A model generated the notes under the pieces. The model ran no database searches. It saw only the letters and a program-made list of their open reading frames with translations, and had not been told where the DNA came from. Source: Tangfeifania diversioriginum (GTDB lineage Bacteria > Bacteroidota > Bacteroidia > Bacteroidales > Prolixibacteraceae). Taken from it: a DNA stretch of 64,000 nucleotides. The number at the start of each line of letters is the position of its first letter. The stretch's first letter is position 1. The stretch spans positions 49,203 to 113,202 of the forward strand of contig NZ_FQZE01000016.1 in NCBI RefSeq assembly GCF_900141875.1. The letters are read 5' to 3'. This document shows, one piece after another, positions 9,324 through 18,873 of the stretch. A program made the position numbers and the translations under genes.

Positions 9324-9505
9324 AGTAATGAGTAGTGAGAAAAAAATCCAAAATACAAAAACCAAATTTCAAAAAAGCTCCAAAATCTGAAATACAAAAT
9401 TTCCAAATTCTTGCTGATTGTTTTTGACATTGGATTTTGATTACTGAGATTTATTTGTTTTTTGGAATTTGAAATTTGGTGCTTTAATTCTCATTACTCA
9501 CTACT
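9324..9505. repeat. Long imperfect inverted repeat between glycyl radical enzyme and activase
   Basis: AGTAATGAGTAGTGAGAA at 9324-9341 matches the inverse of 9488-9505 at 16 of 18 positions, and ACCAAATTTCAAA at 9361-9373 is repeated perfectly in inverse at 9468-9480. The whole segment would fold into a long A/T-rich cruciform or RNA stem. It contains no ORF and looks like a mobile palindromic intergenic element rather than a terminator, since it lacks a G/C-rich stem. Confidence 0.6.
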
Positions 9506-9520
9506 CTGTACTTTATCTGT

Positions 9521-11980
9521 CTAAAAATTTTCATTCTCCGTCCTGTCAATTATTTCCTGCTGCAGGTCGGCATTCATGTCGTTGAAATAGTCGCTGTAAC
9601 CGGCCATTCGCACCATTAAATCTTTGTAGTCTTCGGGACAAGCCTGTGCGGCCAGCAAAGTAGCGGTGTCAACAACATTAAACTGAATGTGGTGGCCTCC
9701 CAACGTAAAATAGCTGCGGATGAGGTGACCCAGTTTTTCCACGTCTTTTTCGCGTTTTAGCAAACTCGGCACAAAACGCAGGTTCAGCAGAGTTCCGCCC
9801 GATTTTACCTGGTCGAGTTTTCCGAGTGACCGAATGACGTTGGTTGGCCCGTGGGTGTCGCAACCGTGCGACGGCGATGTTCCATCGGAAATGGATTTGC
9901 CCGAGAATCGTCCGTTTGGAGTGGCGCCCAGCATTTTTCCAAAATAAACATGACAGGTGGTGGAAAGCATGTTTAAATGATACTGCCCGCCTTTTACGTT
10001 GGGTTTTCCATCGATGGCAGCAAGCAAATCATTGTACACACACACTGCAATTTCATCTGCATATTCATCGTCATTGCCAAAAAACGGGGTGCGGTTGATG
10101 ATGCGCTGCCGCAATTTTTCTTCGCCTTCGTAATTATTTGAAATGGCATTCAGCAGTGTTTCCAGGCTAAATGTTTTGTCCTCAAAAACATGTTTTTTCA
10201 GCACCGAAAGACTATCGGTAACCGTTCCCAAACCGGTGCACTGAATGTAGTTGGTGTTGTACCGTGGTCCGCCATTGTAGTAATCTTTTCCTTTCTGAAT
10301 ACAGTCGTCGATAACCACCGATAAAAACGGCGCCGGAGCATATTTGGCAAACATCTGGTCGATGTAGTTGCTCACCCTGATTTTCTGATCAATTACAAAA
10401 TCCAGCTGTTTCAGAAATGCGTTATATAAATCTTCAAAATTTTGGAAGTTATGCGGATCGCCAGTTTTAATTCCTGCCACTTTTCCAGTTAATGGATTAA
10501 TCCCATTGTTGAGCGTAATTTCCAGAATTTTCGGAACATTCAGATAACCGGTTAACAAATAAGCTTCTTTTCCGAACGCACCCACTTCAATGCATCCGCT
10601 GCACCCGCCTTCGCGGGCATCCTGAATCGATTTTCCCTGTCGCAGCAATTCCTGAATATACGCATCCGGATTAAAAACCGACGGGTAGCCATGACCCCGC
10701 CGAATCACTTTGCAGGCAGCATTCAGAAAGCGATCCGGTGTTTTTGCACTGATGTGCACCGAGTTGCCGGGTTGCAAAACATGCAGCTCTTCAGCCACTT
10801 CCAGCATGATGTAGGAAACTTCGCTCACGCCATCAGAACCATCGGGTTTCACACCACCAATGTTGATGTTGGTAAAATCGTTGTAGGTTCCACTTTCGCG
10901 GGCGGTAATTCCCACTTTGGGAGGTGCAGGGTGGTTATTCACTTTTATCCAGAAACAACTGATTAATTCCTTAGCTTCATCGCGTGTGAGTGTTCCTTCA
11001 GCCATCTCTTTTTCATAAAAAGGTTGCAGGTGCTGGTCGAAATGACCCGGATTCATGGCATCCCAACCGTTTAATTCGGTAATGGTTCCCAGGTGCACAA
11101 ACCAGTACATTTGGATGGCTTCCCACAAATTTCGTGGTGCACGGGCAGGTACCCTGCGACAAACTTCGGCTATTTGTTTCAACTCTTTTTTTCGTTCCGG
11201 ATCGGTTTCTGTTTCAGCCATTTTTTCGGCCAACCCTGCATGCCTTTCAGCAAAAATAATGGCGGCATCGCACGAAACAGCCATTGCTTTTAGCTCTTCC
11301 AATTTTTCGGTTGCTTCAGGATCATTTAGAAAGTCAAGGCGCTGAATGTGTGCTTCAATCTCTTTTTTGAAATCGAGCAAGCCCTTTCGGTAAATTTTCC
11401 CATCGAGTGCGGTGTGGCCAGGTGCGCGCTGTTCCATAAATTCGGTAAACACGCCGGCTTCATAAACAGCTTTCCATTCTTGTGGCACATGACTAAAAAT
11501 CCGTTCACGCATAGTGCGTCCCTTCCAATAGGGAATCACTTCACGTTCATAAGTATCAATATCTTCCTGTGAAATGGTGTACCGTTGCTGATCACGCGAA
11601 TTTAACACGTAAAAGTCTTCCACGCTGTGGCAGGTAAGTTCCGGGAAGGTCGGTACTGATTTAGGTGCCGGACCGCGTTCCCCAACAATCAGTTCCTCTT
11701 TGCCAATATATATTGTTTTTTGTTTGCAGATTTCCATGAAGTTGAGTGCGCGCATCATGGGCACAGAGTATTTTCCTTCGTTTTCTTTATAAAAACGGGT
11801 GGTAATCAGTGCGCGTTCAATGGAAAGCGATTCCTGTGTTTCCACGCTTTGTTTGCGCAGCTTCCGGATACGATCGTTCATTCCCGGTCCGTTGTTTTGT
11901 TTTTCAGTTGAACTGAAATTGGAAACAGCACCAGCGGGCCGTTCCGGGATCTTTTCGGTTTTTATTGTTGAAGATGTCAT
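9521..11980 (-). CDS. hypD: Glycyl radical enzyme, HypD-type (trans-4-hydroxy-L-proline dehydratase)
   Basis: An 819-residue glycyl radical enzyme. The thiyl-radical cysteine is Cys463 followed by Ile-Glu (GCSGCIEVG) and the radical glycine is Gly794 in VRMAGYSDYF, 26 residues from the end. Segments such as FTEFMEQRAPGHT, IQMYWFVHLG and NNHPAPPKVGIT agree from memory with clostridial HypD, which converts trans-4-hydroxy-L-proline to pyrroline-5-carboxylate. Related dehydratases or lyases remain possible. The frame opens at 11980, but Met34 (11881) begins the part alignable with HypD, so the first 33 residues may not be translated. The activase lies downstream; no proC is in the window. Oxygen sensitivity implies anaerobic use. 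Confidence 0.8.
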   Translation of the reverse strand: MTSSTIKTEKIPERPAGAVSNFSSTEKQNNGPGMNDRIRKLRKQSVETQESLSIERALITTRFYKENEGKYSVPMMRALNFMEICKQKTIYIGKEELIVGERGPAPKSVPTFPELTCHSVEDFYVLNSRDQQRYTISQEDIDTYEREVIPYWKGRTMRERIFSHVPQEWKAVYEAGVFTEFMEQRAPGHTALDGKIYRKGLLDFKKEIEAHIQRLDFLNDPEATEKLEELKAMAVSCDAAIIFAERHAGLAEKMAETETDPERKKELKQIAEVCRRVPARAPRNLWEAIQMYWFVHLGTITELNGWDAMNPGHFDQHLQPFYEKEMAEGTLTRDEAKELISCFWIKVNNHPAPPKVGITARESGTYNDFTNINIGGVKPDGSDGVSEVSYIMLEVAEELHVLQPGNSVHISAKTPDRFLNAACKVIRRGHGYPSVFNPDAYIQELLRQGKSIQDAREGGCSGCIEVGAFGKEAYLLTGYLNVPKILEITLNNGINPLTGKVAGIKTGDPHNFQNFEDLYNAFLKQLDFVIDQKIRVSNYIDQMFAKYAPAPFLSVVIDDCIQKGKDYYNGGPRYNTNYIQCTGLGTVTDSLSVLKKHVFEDKTFSLETLLNAISNNYEGEEKLRQRIINRTPFFGNDDEYADEIAVCVYNDLLAAIDGKPNVKGGQYHLNMLSTTCHVYFGKMLGATPNGRFSGKSISDGTSPSHGCDTHGPTNVIRSLGKLDQVKSGGTLLNLRFVPSLLKREKDVEKLGHLIRSYFTLGGHHIQFNVVDTATLLAAQACPEDYKDLMVRMAGYSDYFNDMNADLQQEIIDRTENENF

Positions 11981-12274
11981 TTCAAAAAATAATTTGAAAA
12001 ATTGAAGAAAGGTTTATAAAAAAGCAGGTAAAATGCGACAGAGTTATTTCCCTCTCACCCCTTAGGGAAGGCAGGGAATGGGCTGTAAAACATCCTGCAA
12101 CTGAACAGGCAGCGGTATGAGCCGGGAAGGTTTGTTTTATGTGGTTTTTCAGTCATCTGATTTTTTGTTTTTTAACCTTGTAAATTTACACAATTGGCAG
12201 GGAAGTTCAAAAAATCAGTTTCAGAAATGATGAACCCAGCCGGTTATTATTTGTTTAACCAAAAAATATTAAAC

Positions 12275-12679
12275 ATGAAACAACAAAATATTCATTTCGG
12301 ATTGTTAATACTGAGACTTACGCTTGGTGTCCTGATGCTTTTTCATGGATACACAAAAATTATTAACGGCGTAGAAGGAATTGAGAACACACTCATTGAC
12401 AAAGGACTTCCCGGATTTATTGCTTATGGCGTTTATGTGGGCGAGGTAATTGCTCCGTTGATGCTGATTGTGGGCTTTCGCACCCGGCTGGCGGCATTTT
12501 TGTTTTCTTTCAATATGGTAGTAGCAGCAATACTGGCCCACCCTAACGATATTCTTGCACTTACCGATTACGGAACCTGGGCAATCGAAACCCTCGGGCT
12601 TTTCCTGTTTGGCGGACTGGCACTGGTTTTTATGGGCGGTGGAAAATTTGCCATTTCCAGTAAAAGCTGGTGGGATTGA
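12275..12679 (+). CDS. DoxX-family membrane protein
   Basis: A 134-residue protein with four predicted membrane helices, beginning MKQQNIHFGLLILRLTLGVLMLFHGY. The LRL...GY start and the VGFRTRLAAFLF segment are typical DoxX-family features. The ATG at 12275 is chosen because the frame upstream, to 12194, codes for a polar stretch unlike the family. DoxX proteins have been linked to membrane redox and thiol stress in other bacteria; the role here is unknown. No neighbour on the same strand is close enough to suggest an operon. Confidence 0.75.
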   Translation: MKQQNIHFGLLILRLTLGVLMLFHGYTKIINGVEGIENTLIDKGLPGFIAYGVYVGEVIAPLMLIVGFRTRLAAFLFSFNMVVAAILAHPNDILALTDYGTWAIETLGLFLFGGLALVFMGGGKFAISSKSWWD

Positions 12680-12921
12680 AATCATTGTATGGATTTAATC
12701 AAACAGAAAGAGCTAGCTGCCGTGGAATTCAAGTTCTTCGTATTCCACTATAACACACCAAAATTCATGTCATGTTGTCCAATCGAATTGCAGGAACCAA
12801 GACTGAAATAAACAGGCGATAGCAACCGGAATAATGAAATCCCGCAGCAATAACCCAAATTTTTATATCCTTTTTTCAAATAATGTTCTACTTTTATATT
12901 TCATAAAAAATCAAAAACCCA

Positions 12922-13416
12922 ATGAAAAGGACAAAAATTTTACTTCTGTGGCTTATGACATCCGGTTTATTTCTAAGTAGTTGTTCCATCTCGAACCGGA
13001 CAATGAAAACGCCCAACTATCACATTGAATTTTATAAGTCGGATTTTGAATACTCCAAACAGGTGGAAGCCGAAGCCACATCGGTCAGGGTTTTGGGGAT
13101 TGACTGGAAGCGTTTATTTAAATGGGAAAATGGCGAAATTGAGTCGGATCGTTTTAAAAGCGAACCGGCGCAATCGGAAATTACGACCAATTTTGTAACT
13201 GATAATATTGTTGGAACTCTTACTGCAGTAGTGCCGGTGATAGGCGATTACGGAAAAGGGAAAGTGAGTTCATACGCCTTATACAATTTAATGCAGAAGA
13301 ACCCGGGCTACGATGTGGTAATTTACCCGCAATACGAAACCAATAAGTTTATTGTGCCTTTGTTTTATTCCAAACGCACGGTTAAAGTTACAGCACGCTT
13401 GGGACGTATCAAGTAA
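12922..13416 (+). CDS. Hypothetical lipoprotein
   Basis: A 164-residue protein starting MKRTKILLLWLMTSGLFLSSC, a signal peptide with a good lipobox (LSSC) predicting lipidation at Cys21. The mature part contains repeated short beta-like segments and a glycine-containing central hydrophobic stretch (VGTLTAVVPVIGDYGKGK). It ends YSKRTVKVTARLGRIK. Similar lipoproteins are widespread in Bacteroidetes, but no function is recognised. It is a single-gene unit followed by a cluster of palindromes. Confidence 0.7.
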   Translation: MKRTKILLLWLMTSGLFLSSCSISNRTMKTPNYHIEFYKSDFEYSKQVEAEATSVRVLGIDWKRLFKWENGEIESDRFKSEPAQSEITTNFVTDNIVGTLTAVVPVIGDYGKGKVSSYALYNLMQKNPGYDVVIYPQYETNKFIVPLFYSKRTVKVTARLGRIK

Positions 13417-13440
13417 TTAATAGCCGACAATCACTTAAAA

Positions 13441-13549
13441 CTTAGCCCGGATTATTCACAAATAATCCCTATCTCGCGATAGCGACTAAGATCCAGTAAT
13501 CCCGAGTTCTTGGGACAACTTCATCTAAGTCGGTCCGCCAATTGGCGGA
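13441..13549. repeat. Cluster of four palindromes (REP/MITE-like intergenic element)
   Basis: In order: GGATTATT-CACA-AATAATCC (13449-13468), CTATC-TCGC-GATAG (13469-13482), TCCCGA-GTTC-TTGGGA (13500-13515, one G-T wobble) and the perfect TCCGCCAATTGGCGGA (13534-13549). CTTAG at 13441-13445 and CTAAG at 13486-13490 enclose the first two as an outer stem. No T-run follows, so these are not ordinary terminators. The arrangement resembles multi-hairpin repeats dispersed in Bacteroidetes genomes. Confidence 0.6.
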
Positions 13550-13657
13550 TGAACTTTATTCATATTTTCAAAATTTATGAATAGTTCAAGTTAGATTTTT
13601 AATCGTTTTATCAACGGGAATAATCCTTATCTTTACTGAAAATCAAACTAAACGACC

Positions 13658-14803
13658 ATGAAACAACTATCAATCTTTCTCCTCGGTCTTTTTATTCTAA
13701 CTGGTTGCAACACTCAGAATTCGTCTGATAACCAACCGGAATACAACGAAAACTGGACGTTCACCGATTTTGAAAAAGTGGACAGCCTCAACCCGATTCT
13801 GAAACCTTCAGCCGATTTGACTTTTGTTTGCCCGATAAACAACCAGTCGATTCGGTGGGAAGAACGAAACGTGCTGAATCCTGCAGCAATCGTAAAAGAC
13901 GACAAAGTTTACCTTTTTTACCGGGCACAGGATGTCAGTGGTACTTCGCGCATCGGGCTGGCGGTGAGCAGCGACGGACTGCATTTTGATAAGCAACCTG
14001 AGCCGGTTTTTTACCCGGACAACGACGAGATGAAACAGTTGGAGTGGAATTACCTGAAAGATGCAGATTATGAATTCTCGGAAGAGCCCTCCTCAAAATT
14101 ATTCGACGGAACTGAAGACCCGCGGATTGTGGAAAGTGAGGACGGAAAATACATCATGACTTACACTGCATACGACGGCAAAAACGCCCGGCTTTGCCTT
14201 GCTTCCTCCGGGGATTTGCAAAACTGGACCAAACATGGCCCGGTTTTAAGTGACGAAAAATATGAAGATACCTGGTCGAAAGCAGGTGCTATTGTGGTGA
14301 AACAGCAGGGAAATAAAATGATTGCCACTAAAATCGATGGCAAGTACTGGATGTATTTTGGCGACACCGATCTTTTTATGGCCAGCTCCTACGACCTGAT
14401 TCACTGGGAAGTAGCTGAAGATGCCGAAAACGATGAAATGATTGAAGTGCTGCACCCGCGCCCCGGTTATTTCGACAGTCGGCTGGTGGAACCCGGACCG
14501 TATGCGCTGCTGAAAGACGAAGGAATTTTACTGATTTACAACGGAAGCAATGCCGCCAATTTCAACGATCCTGATTTGCCAAAATTCACCTACGCAGCAG
14601 GGCAGGCGCTGTTTGATAAAAATGCACCCTGGAAAATGATCGCCCGCACTGAAAGCTACTTTATTCACCCCGACAAAGCTTACGAGAAAGTAGGCGAAGT
14701 AAACGAAGTGTGTTTTGTGGAAGGACTCGTCAACTTTAAGAATAAATGGTTTTTGTATTACGGCACCGCCGACTCAAAAATAGCAGTGGCTGTTCATCGA
14801 TAA
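13658..14803 (+). CDS. GH130-like beta-mannoside hydrolase/phosphorylase lipoprotein
   Basis: A 381-residue lipoprotein (lipobox ILTGC, Cys17) with a five-bladed beta-propeller glycosidase fold. RWEERNVLNPAAIV, VYLFYRAQD, SRIGLAVSSDGLHF and FDGTEDPRIV are characteristic of GH130, which contains mannoside phosphorylases and beta-1,2-mannosidases. GH43/GH32-like relatives share the fold, so the exact activity is uncertain. A signal peptide predicts an outer-membrane or periplasmic location, which suits a hydrolase better than a phosphorylase. A near-consensus -7 box TATCTTTA lies at 13628-13635. No SusC/SusD neighbours accompany it. Confidence 0.72.
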   Translation: MKQLSIFLLGLFILTGCNTQNSSDNQPEYNENWTFTDFEKVDSLNPILKPSADLTFVCPINNQSIRWEERNVLNPAAIVKDDKVYLFYRAQDVSGTSRIGLAVSSDGLHFDKQPEPVFYPDNDEMKQLEWNYLKDADYEFSEEPSSKLFDGTEDPRIVESEDGKYIMTYTAYDGKNARLCLASSGDLQNWTKHGPVLSDEKYEDTWSKAGAIVVKQQGNKMIATKIDGKYWMYFGDTDLFMASSYDLIHWEVAEDAENDEMIEVLHPRPGYFDSRLVEPGPYALLKDEGILLIYNGSNAANFNDPDLPKFTYAAGQALFDKNAPWKMIARTESYFIHPDKAYEKVGEVNEVCFVEGLVNFKNKWFLYYGTADSKIAVAVHR

Positions 14804-14908
14804 AAAATCGAGCTTATCCTTTTTAAAAGAGTTTGGGAATAGCAGTAATAAAACACTCAAACAAATCATATTTACTAACGTTAGATTGGTACCAACTGGC
14901 TTTTAAAA

Positions 14909-17323
14909 ATGGCAAAATTCAGAATTGAATCACAAATTACCCTGCTGGCAGTAATAATTGCCGCAGCAGTAATTACTTCAGGTTACTTTGCGTGGAAGAA
15001 CCTTTCCCAAATTGTGGAATCTATTCACCAGGAAGCCAGGCCTGACAATAAATTGTTCCTGATAAAAGATATTGCCACCGATCTTTCTGCCATCGAAAAT
15101 ATTGTCAGGCTGTATGTGCTTACCAATAATGAAGAAAATTTAAAACCTTACGAAGAACTCCAGGTTGGTATTACCAACAAAATTCATGAATTGTACATGC
15201 TCACACCCCCAAAAACCGATGAATGGATCCAAATAGATTCAATTCGCAACCTGGCGGTAAGCAAAGTTCAACTCTGGGAAAAAGTGCTCAATCTGCACAA
15301 AGAATCGGAGGGGATTCAACCTGAATTTTCTGAAATCTATTCACAGCTTGAGCAACAAAGGTTTGATACCATCAAAAATGAAACAGTAAAAGAAGGATTT
15401 TTCCGCAAATTATTAGGAAAACAAAAAATTATAGTTGACACCACCATTGTGGAGCGTAACCTTGAAAAGGACGAAATCAGGGATCAAATCCGGAAGCTCG
15501 AAAATGAAATTACAGAACGCGGTGAAGAGACCAACCTGCTAGAATCGAACCTTATCAATAAGAACATCCAGATTACCAATAAGTTAAACGCATTAATTGC
15601 GCAGGCAGAGCAGGAGGAAACCAACAGCCTGATTGAAGAAACGCTTGAAGCCGATCGGCTGGCCAATTTAACCTACAAACGGCTGGCAGTATTTTCAATT
15701 GCAGCTGTATTGCTTTTACTGCTGGTACTTTACCTGCTTTTCAACTACCTGAAAAAAGCCCGTGTTTATGAGCGGGGACTGAAAAAGGCACGCCAGGAAG
15801 CCGAAAACCTGGCACAAGCCAAAGAAAAATTTGCAGCAAACGTAAGCCATGAAATGCGTACGCCGGTAAATGCCATTTATGGCCTGGCAGAACAACTGCT
15901 GAAACGAAAAAACAACGACAATTTAAATAAACAGATTTCGGTACTTGCCCAGTCGGCGCAGCACTTAAACCACATTATAAACGACACGCTTGACTTTACC
16001 AAAATACAAACCAATAAACTAAAACTCGACACCATTCATTTTTCGCCGGAAAAAGTTTTTGATGAAGTGGTGGCACTACAAAAATACAACGCAGCCCAAA
16101 AGAACATTTCATTGAAATACCACTCTTCGGAAAACCTGCCCGAAGCGTTGATTGGCGACCCGCTGCGGCTCAAACAAATTCTGATAAACCTGATAGGGAA
16201 TGCCATAAAATTTACCGATAAAGGGGAAGTTGTTTTTTCAACAAAATCAGAAAAACAAGAAGACAGTTTGTGCAAACTGCAAATGGAAATCCGCGATACC
16301 GGCATTGGTATTTCGAAAGAAAACCTGGAAATTATTTTCGATGAATTTGTTCAGGCAGAAAACCCGGAGGGCAAAAAATACAGCGGCACCGGGCTGGGTC
16401 TGGCCATTGTGAAAAAACTGGTTGAGCTACAGGGAGGTGCTGTGAAAATTGACAGCAAACCGGGAACCGGAACCACCGTAAAAATCAATATTCCATTTCC
16501 GGAAGGCGATGAAAACAAAATAAAAGAAGTGGAATTCGATTCACCGGAAATTAACGATCAATTTAAACAACTCCGGATATTAATTGCCGACGATGAGGAA
16601 TTCAACCGCTTCCTTTTTAAGGGAATTTTTACCAAGTGGGGAATTCAACACGAGGAAGCAACCAATGGCGAAGAAGCAGTGAAAGCCGCGTTAAACAATA
16701 CGTTCGACATTATTCTGATGGATATGCGCATGCCGAAAAAAAACGGAATTGAAGCCACCAAAGCAATTTTAAAAGAAAAACCGGATGCGAAAATAATTGC
16801 CATTACCGCAACCAACGAAGAGAACGAACAAAAAGCCTGTCTCGAGGCGGGAATTCTTGATTTTATTCCCAAGCCATTTTCGGAAATGCAACTGTTTGCA
16901 ACCATTCATTCCACCCTCAATTTGGAAGAAACCAGTTTAAAGCCCTCAGCAAAAACGGAAAGCATTGCTGAAATGGAACGGATGGCAAATGGCGACAACG
17001 AATTTCTGAAAGAGATGATTTCCATTTTCATCCGCTCAACTGAAAAAGGTATTGACAAAATGGAAACTGCGCTGAAAAAAAGCGATTGGAAAACCATTTC
17101 GGAAACAGCCCACCAAATTGCCCCGCAATGCAAACACACCGGCGATGTTGAATTGTACAATAAAATAAAAAACCTGGAAAAACTGACTGCTGAAACACCT
17201 GTAAATGAGACAAAAACAGAATACGCTTTTCAGCAAATTGCTAAAAAACTGGAAAAAATAAACCGCGAATTCAGCGATTATTTGAAAAATGATAATAATT
17301 TCACTCTTCGGGATAAAAACTAA
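14909..17323 (+). CDS. Hybrid sensor histidine kinase with receiver and Hpt domains
   Basis: An 804-residue membrane kinase. A helix at about 11-31, a coiled-coil sensor region to about 250 and a second helix near 255-276 precede a HisKA domain with phospho-His314 (VSHEMRTPVNA). HATPase motifs follow (NAIKF, DTGIGI, GTGLGLAI). A receiver has phospho-acceptor Asp605 (ILMDMRMP) and a C-terminal Hpt domain has His735 (AHQIAPQCKHTGD). This is a complete His-Asp-His relay whose output would be an external receiver. The NtrC-type regulator 55 nt downstream is the obvious recipient. The periplasmic region is a long helical bundle, suggesting envelope sensing, which is inference. Confidence 0.92.
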   Translation: MAKFRIESQITLLAVIIAAAVITSGYFAWKNLSQIVESIHQEARPDNKLFLIKDIATDLSAIENIVRLYVLTNNEENLKPYEELQVGITNKIHELYMLTPPKTDEWIQIDSIRNLAVSKVQLWEKVLNLHKESEGIQPEFSEIYSQLEQQRFDTIKNETVKEGFFRKLLGKQKIIVDTTIVERNLEKDEIRDQIRKLENEITERGEETNLLESNLINKNIQITNKLNALIAQAEQEETNSLIEETLEADRLANLTYKRLAVFSIAAVLLLLLVLYLLFNYLKKARVYERGLKKARQEAENLAQAKEKFAANVSHEMRTPVNAIYGLAEQLLKRKNNDNLNKQISVLAQSAQHLNHIINDTLDFTKIQTNKLKLDTIHFSPEKVFDEVVALQKYNAAQKNISLKYHSSENLPEALIGDPLRLKQILINLIGNAIKFTDKGEVVFSTKSEKQEDSLCKLQMEIRDTGIGISKENLEIIFDEFVQAENPEGKKYSGTGLGLAIVKKLVELQGGAVKIDSKPGTGTTVKINIPFPEGDENKIKEVEFDSPEINDQFKQLRILIADDEEFNRFLFKGIFTKWGIQHEEATNGEEAVKAALNNTFDIILMDMRMPKKNGIEATKAILKEKPDAKIIAITATNEENEQKACLEAGILDFIPKPFSEMQLFATIHSTLNLEETSLKPSAKTESIAEMERMANGDNEFLKEMISIFIRSTEKGIDKMETALKKSDWKTISETAHQIAPQCKHTGDVELYNKIKNLEKLTAETPVNETKTEYAFQQIAKKLEKINREFSDYLKNDNNFTLRDKN

Positions 17324-17378
17324 GAAACTTTCAATGTGCTAAAAAGCATGAATAGTAACCCAAAAATCCGGTGCAAAA

Positions 17379-18722
17379 ATGAATGAAAAACCGTTTAAAA
17401 TATTTGTGGTAGAAGACAATGAATGGTACAACAAATTGCTGGTGCACAACCTTTCGCTGAACCCGGACTACGAGATAGAATCCTTTTCCACCGGCAGAGA
17501 GCTCATTCTGAATTTGCACAAATCCCCCGATGTAATTACGCTGGATTACCGCCTGCCCGATATTAAAGGGCTGGAACTGCTGAAAAAAATAAAAGCCGTA
17601 AATGAAGATATCCAGGTCATTCTGATTTCGGAACAGGATGATATTGAAGTGGTGGTAGAACTGTTAAAGCACGGTGCCTACGACTATATTGTAAAAACCG
17701 ACCACATTAGGGAAAGATTGCTGAATACCGTGCATAACATCAGGAAGGGCGTTCGGTTGCAACGCGAAATTTTATCGCTGCGAAAAGAGGTAAAAAAGAA
17801 ATACGGCTACGAAAACACTATTATTGGGAGCAGTGCGGCCACCAAACGCATTTACGATCTGATTGAAAAAGCCACCCGCACCAGTATTTCAGTAACCATT
17901 ACCGGCGAAACCGGAACAGGCAAAGAACTGGTAGCCAAGGCAATTCACTACAATTCAAAACGATCGGCCAAACCATTTGTGGCGGTTAACATGGCTGCCA
18001 TTCCCCGCGACCTGGCCGAAAGCGAACTTTTTGGCCATGAAAAAGGTGCTTTTACCGGAGCCAACATCCGGCGCATCGGGAAGTTTGAGGAAGCCCACGG
18101 CGGCACACTCTTCCTCGACGAAATAGCAGAAATGGATATTTCCCTTCAGGCCAAACTTTTGCGGGCGTTGCAGGAAAAAGAAATTGTAAGAGTTGGAAGC
18201 AACAAACCGGTAAAAACCGATTGCCGCATTATTGTTGCCACCAACAAAAAACTGCAGGATTTGGTGATGGAAGGTAAATTCAGAGAAGACCTGTACTACC
18301 GCCTTTTTGGTTTGTCGGTTGAACTGCCCCCGCTGCGCGACCGCGGAAAAGATATCATCACTCTTTCAAAACATTTTATAAAAGAATTTTGTGCCGAAAA
18401 TGACTTCCCCCTGAAATCGCTTTCAAAAACAGCCATCGACAAACTGCTGTCCTACTCCTATCCCGGCAACATCAGGGAATTGAAATCGGTTATCGAACTG
18501 GCTGTTACTGTTACTGACAGTGACGAAATCACCGCCGACAATATTATTTTGGGGAACGAAGCACTCATTCCTGAAAACATTGACAAGGAAATGACGCTGC
18601 GTGAATACAACATCCGGATTGTAAAAAGCTATCTCAAAAAATACAACGACAACAACCTTGTGGCCGATAAATTGGGCATTGGAGTAGCTACTGTTTACCG
18701 AATGCTCAAAGAAGAAAAATAG
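17379..18722 (+). CDS. NtrC-family sigma-54-dependent response regulator
   Basis: A 447-residue activator with three domains. The receiver has an acidic pair near 12-13 and phospho-acceptor Asp56 (ITLDYRLPD). The AAA+ domain has Walker A GETGTGKE, the sigma-54 contact loop GAFTGA and Walker B FLDEIAEM. A C-terminal Fis-type helix-turn-helix lies in NNLVADKLGIGVATVYRML. The intact GAFTGA motif means it can remodel sigma-54 RNA polymerase. It is cotranscribed with the hybrid kinase and would take phosphate from that kinase's Hpt domain. A sigma-54-like promoter lies just downstream in front of the next gene. Confidence 0.93.
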   Translation: MNEKPFKIFVVEDNEWYNKLLVHNLSLNPDYEIESFSTGRELILNLHKSPDVITLDYRLPDIKGLELLKKIKAVNEDIQVILISEQDDIEVVVELLKHGAYDYIVKTDHIRERLLNTVHNIRKGVRLQREILSLRKEVKKKYGYENTIIGSSAATKRIYDLIEKATRTSISVTITGETGTGKELVAKAIHYNSKRSAKPFVAVNMAAIPRDLAESELFGHEKGAFTGANIRRIGKFEEAHGGTLFLDEIAEMDISLQAKLLRALQEKEIVRVGSNKPVKTDCRIIVATNKKLQDLVMEGKFREDLYYRLFGLSVELPPLRDRGKDIITLSKHFIKEFCAENDFPLKSLSKTAIDKLLSYSYPGNIRELKSVIELAVTVTDSDEITADNIILGNEALIPENIDKEMTLREYNIRIVKSYLKKYNDNNLVADKLGIGVATVYRMLKEEK

Positions 18723-18856
18723 CCCCTTTTTCAATCAAATTGCACCTCTCATTCATTTCATTTTGATAGAAATCTATCAAAATGATAAAAATTCCACATT
18801 CAACAAAAAACGATTAACTGCCTGACTTCAAAAACGATATGCGTTATTTTATTCAA

Positions 18857-18873
18857 TGGCACATAAGTTGGCA
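18857..18873 (+). promoter_or_regulatory. Putative sigma-54 (-24/-12) promoter
   Basis: TGGCACATAAGTTGGCA has a perfect -24 element TGGCAC and the TTG of the -12 element at the correct 10-nt spacing after GG. The second -12 base is G instead of the usual C, so the match is good but not perfect. It is 79 nt upstream of the coiled-coil gene and directly downstream of the sigma-54 activator gene, which is the context that makes it credible. Confidence 0.55.
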
